DNA from: an uncultured Ruminococcus sp.
Lineage (GTDB): Bacteria; Bacillota; Clostridia; Oscillospirales; Ruminococcaceae
Direction of reading: 5' to 3'
DNA: 5,748 bases
Assembly: GCA_947177345.1 (NCBI GenBank)
Contig: CAMWUB010000111.1
Coordinates: 1-5,748 of the forward strand
In this document: piece after piece, positions 5,506 through 5,748 of the stretch
How the letters are laid out: each line of letters opens with the position of its first letter
Position numbering within the stretch: position 1 is the stretch's first letter
Program-made: the position numbers and the translations under genes
Notes under the pieces: generated by a model
The model's database searches: none
Told to the model about the DNA's origin: nothing
Seen by the model: only the letters and a program-made list of their open reading frames with translations

Positions 5506-5748
5506 TGTTCCACGTGGAACATTTTTATATCACTTACTTTTCCTTATCCGATTGTTCCACGTGGAACATTTTTATATCACCTACTTTTCCATATCTGATT
5601 GTTCCACGTGGAACATTTTTATATCACTTACTTTTCCGTATCCGATTGTTCCACGTGGAACATTTTTATATCACCTACTTTTTCGTATCTGATTGTTCCA
5701 CGTGGAACATTTTTATATCACTTACTTTTCCTTATCCGATTGTTCCAC
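5506..5748. repeat. parS: Tandem parS array, 47-bp repeat units (truncated by window edge)
   Basis: Exact 16-bp parS palindromes (TGTTCCACGTGGAACA) start at 5506, 5553, 5600, 5647 and 5694, and the first half of a sixth (TGTTCCAC) starts at 5741 at the window end. The period is exactly 47 bp: 16 bp of parS plus a 31-bp spacer. Every spacer begins TTTTTATATCAC and ends GAT, and the spacers vary at only four positions (13, 21, 23, 28). Spacers 1 and 5 are identical. Positions 13 and 28 alternate T/C, C/T, T/C, C/T, T/C, so adjacent units differ and every second unit agrees. No reading frame is present. The array is noncoding, lies upstream of the parAB promoter, and should act as the ParB loading centre. 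It probably continues beyond the window. Confidence 0.95.

Noticed and set aside
5506..5748. CRISPR array
   Set aside because: The conserved unit is a perfect parS palindrome and the 31-bp spacers are nearly identical to each other, whereas CRISPR spacers are unique. parAB lies adjacent.
5506..5748. Replication iterons or DnaA-box cluster
   Set aside because: The repeat core is parS, no TTATCCACA-like DnaA boxes are seen in the units, and no replication gene is in the window.

Overview
The window looks like a piece of the chromosome of an AT-rich, low-GC Gram-positive anaerobe, most likely a Clostridia member close to Ruminococcus. This rests on strong AAAGGAGG-type ribosome binding sites, the anaerobic redox genes (flavodiiron protein, ferredoxin-thioredoxin reductase), soj/spo0J-type parAB next to serS, and a DUF3789-like micro-protein. 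The taxon is inferred from style, not from a database search. A parAB locus with many parS sites normally lies near the chromosomal replication origin.

Left part, + strand (about 350-2225). An extended -10 promoter at 351-359 drives fprA, a flavodiiron O2/NO reductase. It is followed by the catalytic subunit of ferredoxin-thioredoxin reductase and a thioredoxin. These form a small anaerobic redox cassette: one gene removes oxygen or NO, and the other two form a ferredoxin-to-thioredoxin disulfide-reducing relay. It ends at a bidirectional terminator (2191-2225). The next + strand gene, at 2274-2384, is a 36-codon DUF3789-like membrane micro-protein whose stop codon directly abuts the end of serS.

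Right part, - strand (5473 down to 2385). A very good sigma-A promoter (-35 TTTACA, 17 bp, -10 TATAAT with TG extension) drives parA-parB-serS. The genes are 20 and 15 bp apart and each has a strong ribosome binding site. ParA and ParB are the chromosome segregation ATPase and the CTP-dependent parS clamp. SerS charges tRNA-Ser.

The most striking element is at the right edge. A tandem array of exact 16-bp parS palindromes (TGTTCCACGTGGAACA) repeats at a strict 47-bp period and runs off the window, starting about 33 bp upstream of the parA promoter. The 31-bp spacers alternate between two sequence types, giving a 94-bp higher-order repeat. Two more exact parS sites and one with a mismatched core lie in the redox cassette. 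The one at 214 keeps a decayed copy of the array spacer. The layout recalls plasmid centromeres such as F sopC more than the scattered single parS sites usual on chromosomes. ParB also lacks the basic residues normally found in its ParA-activating N-terminal peptide.
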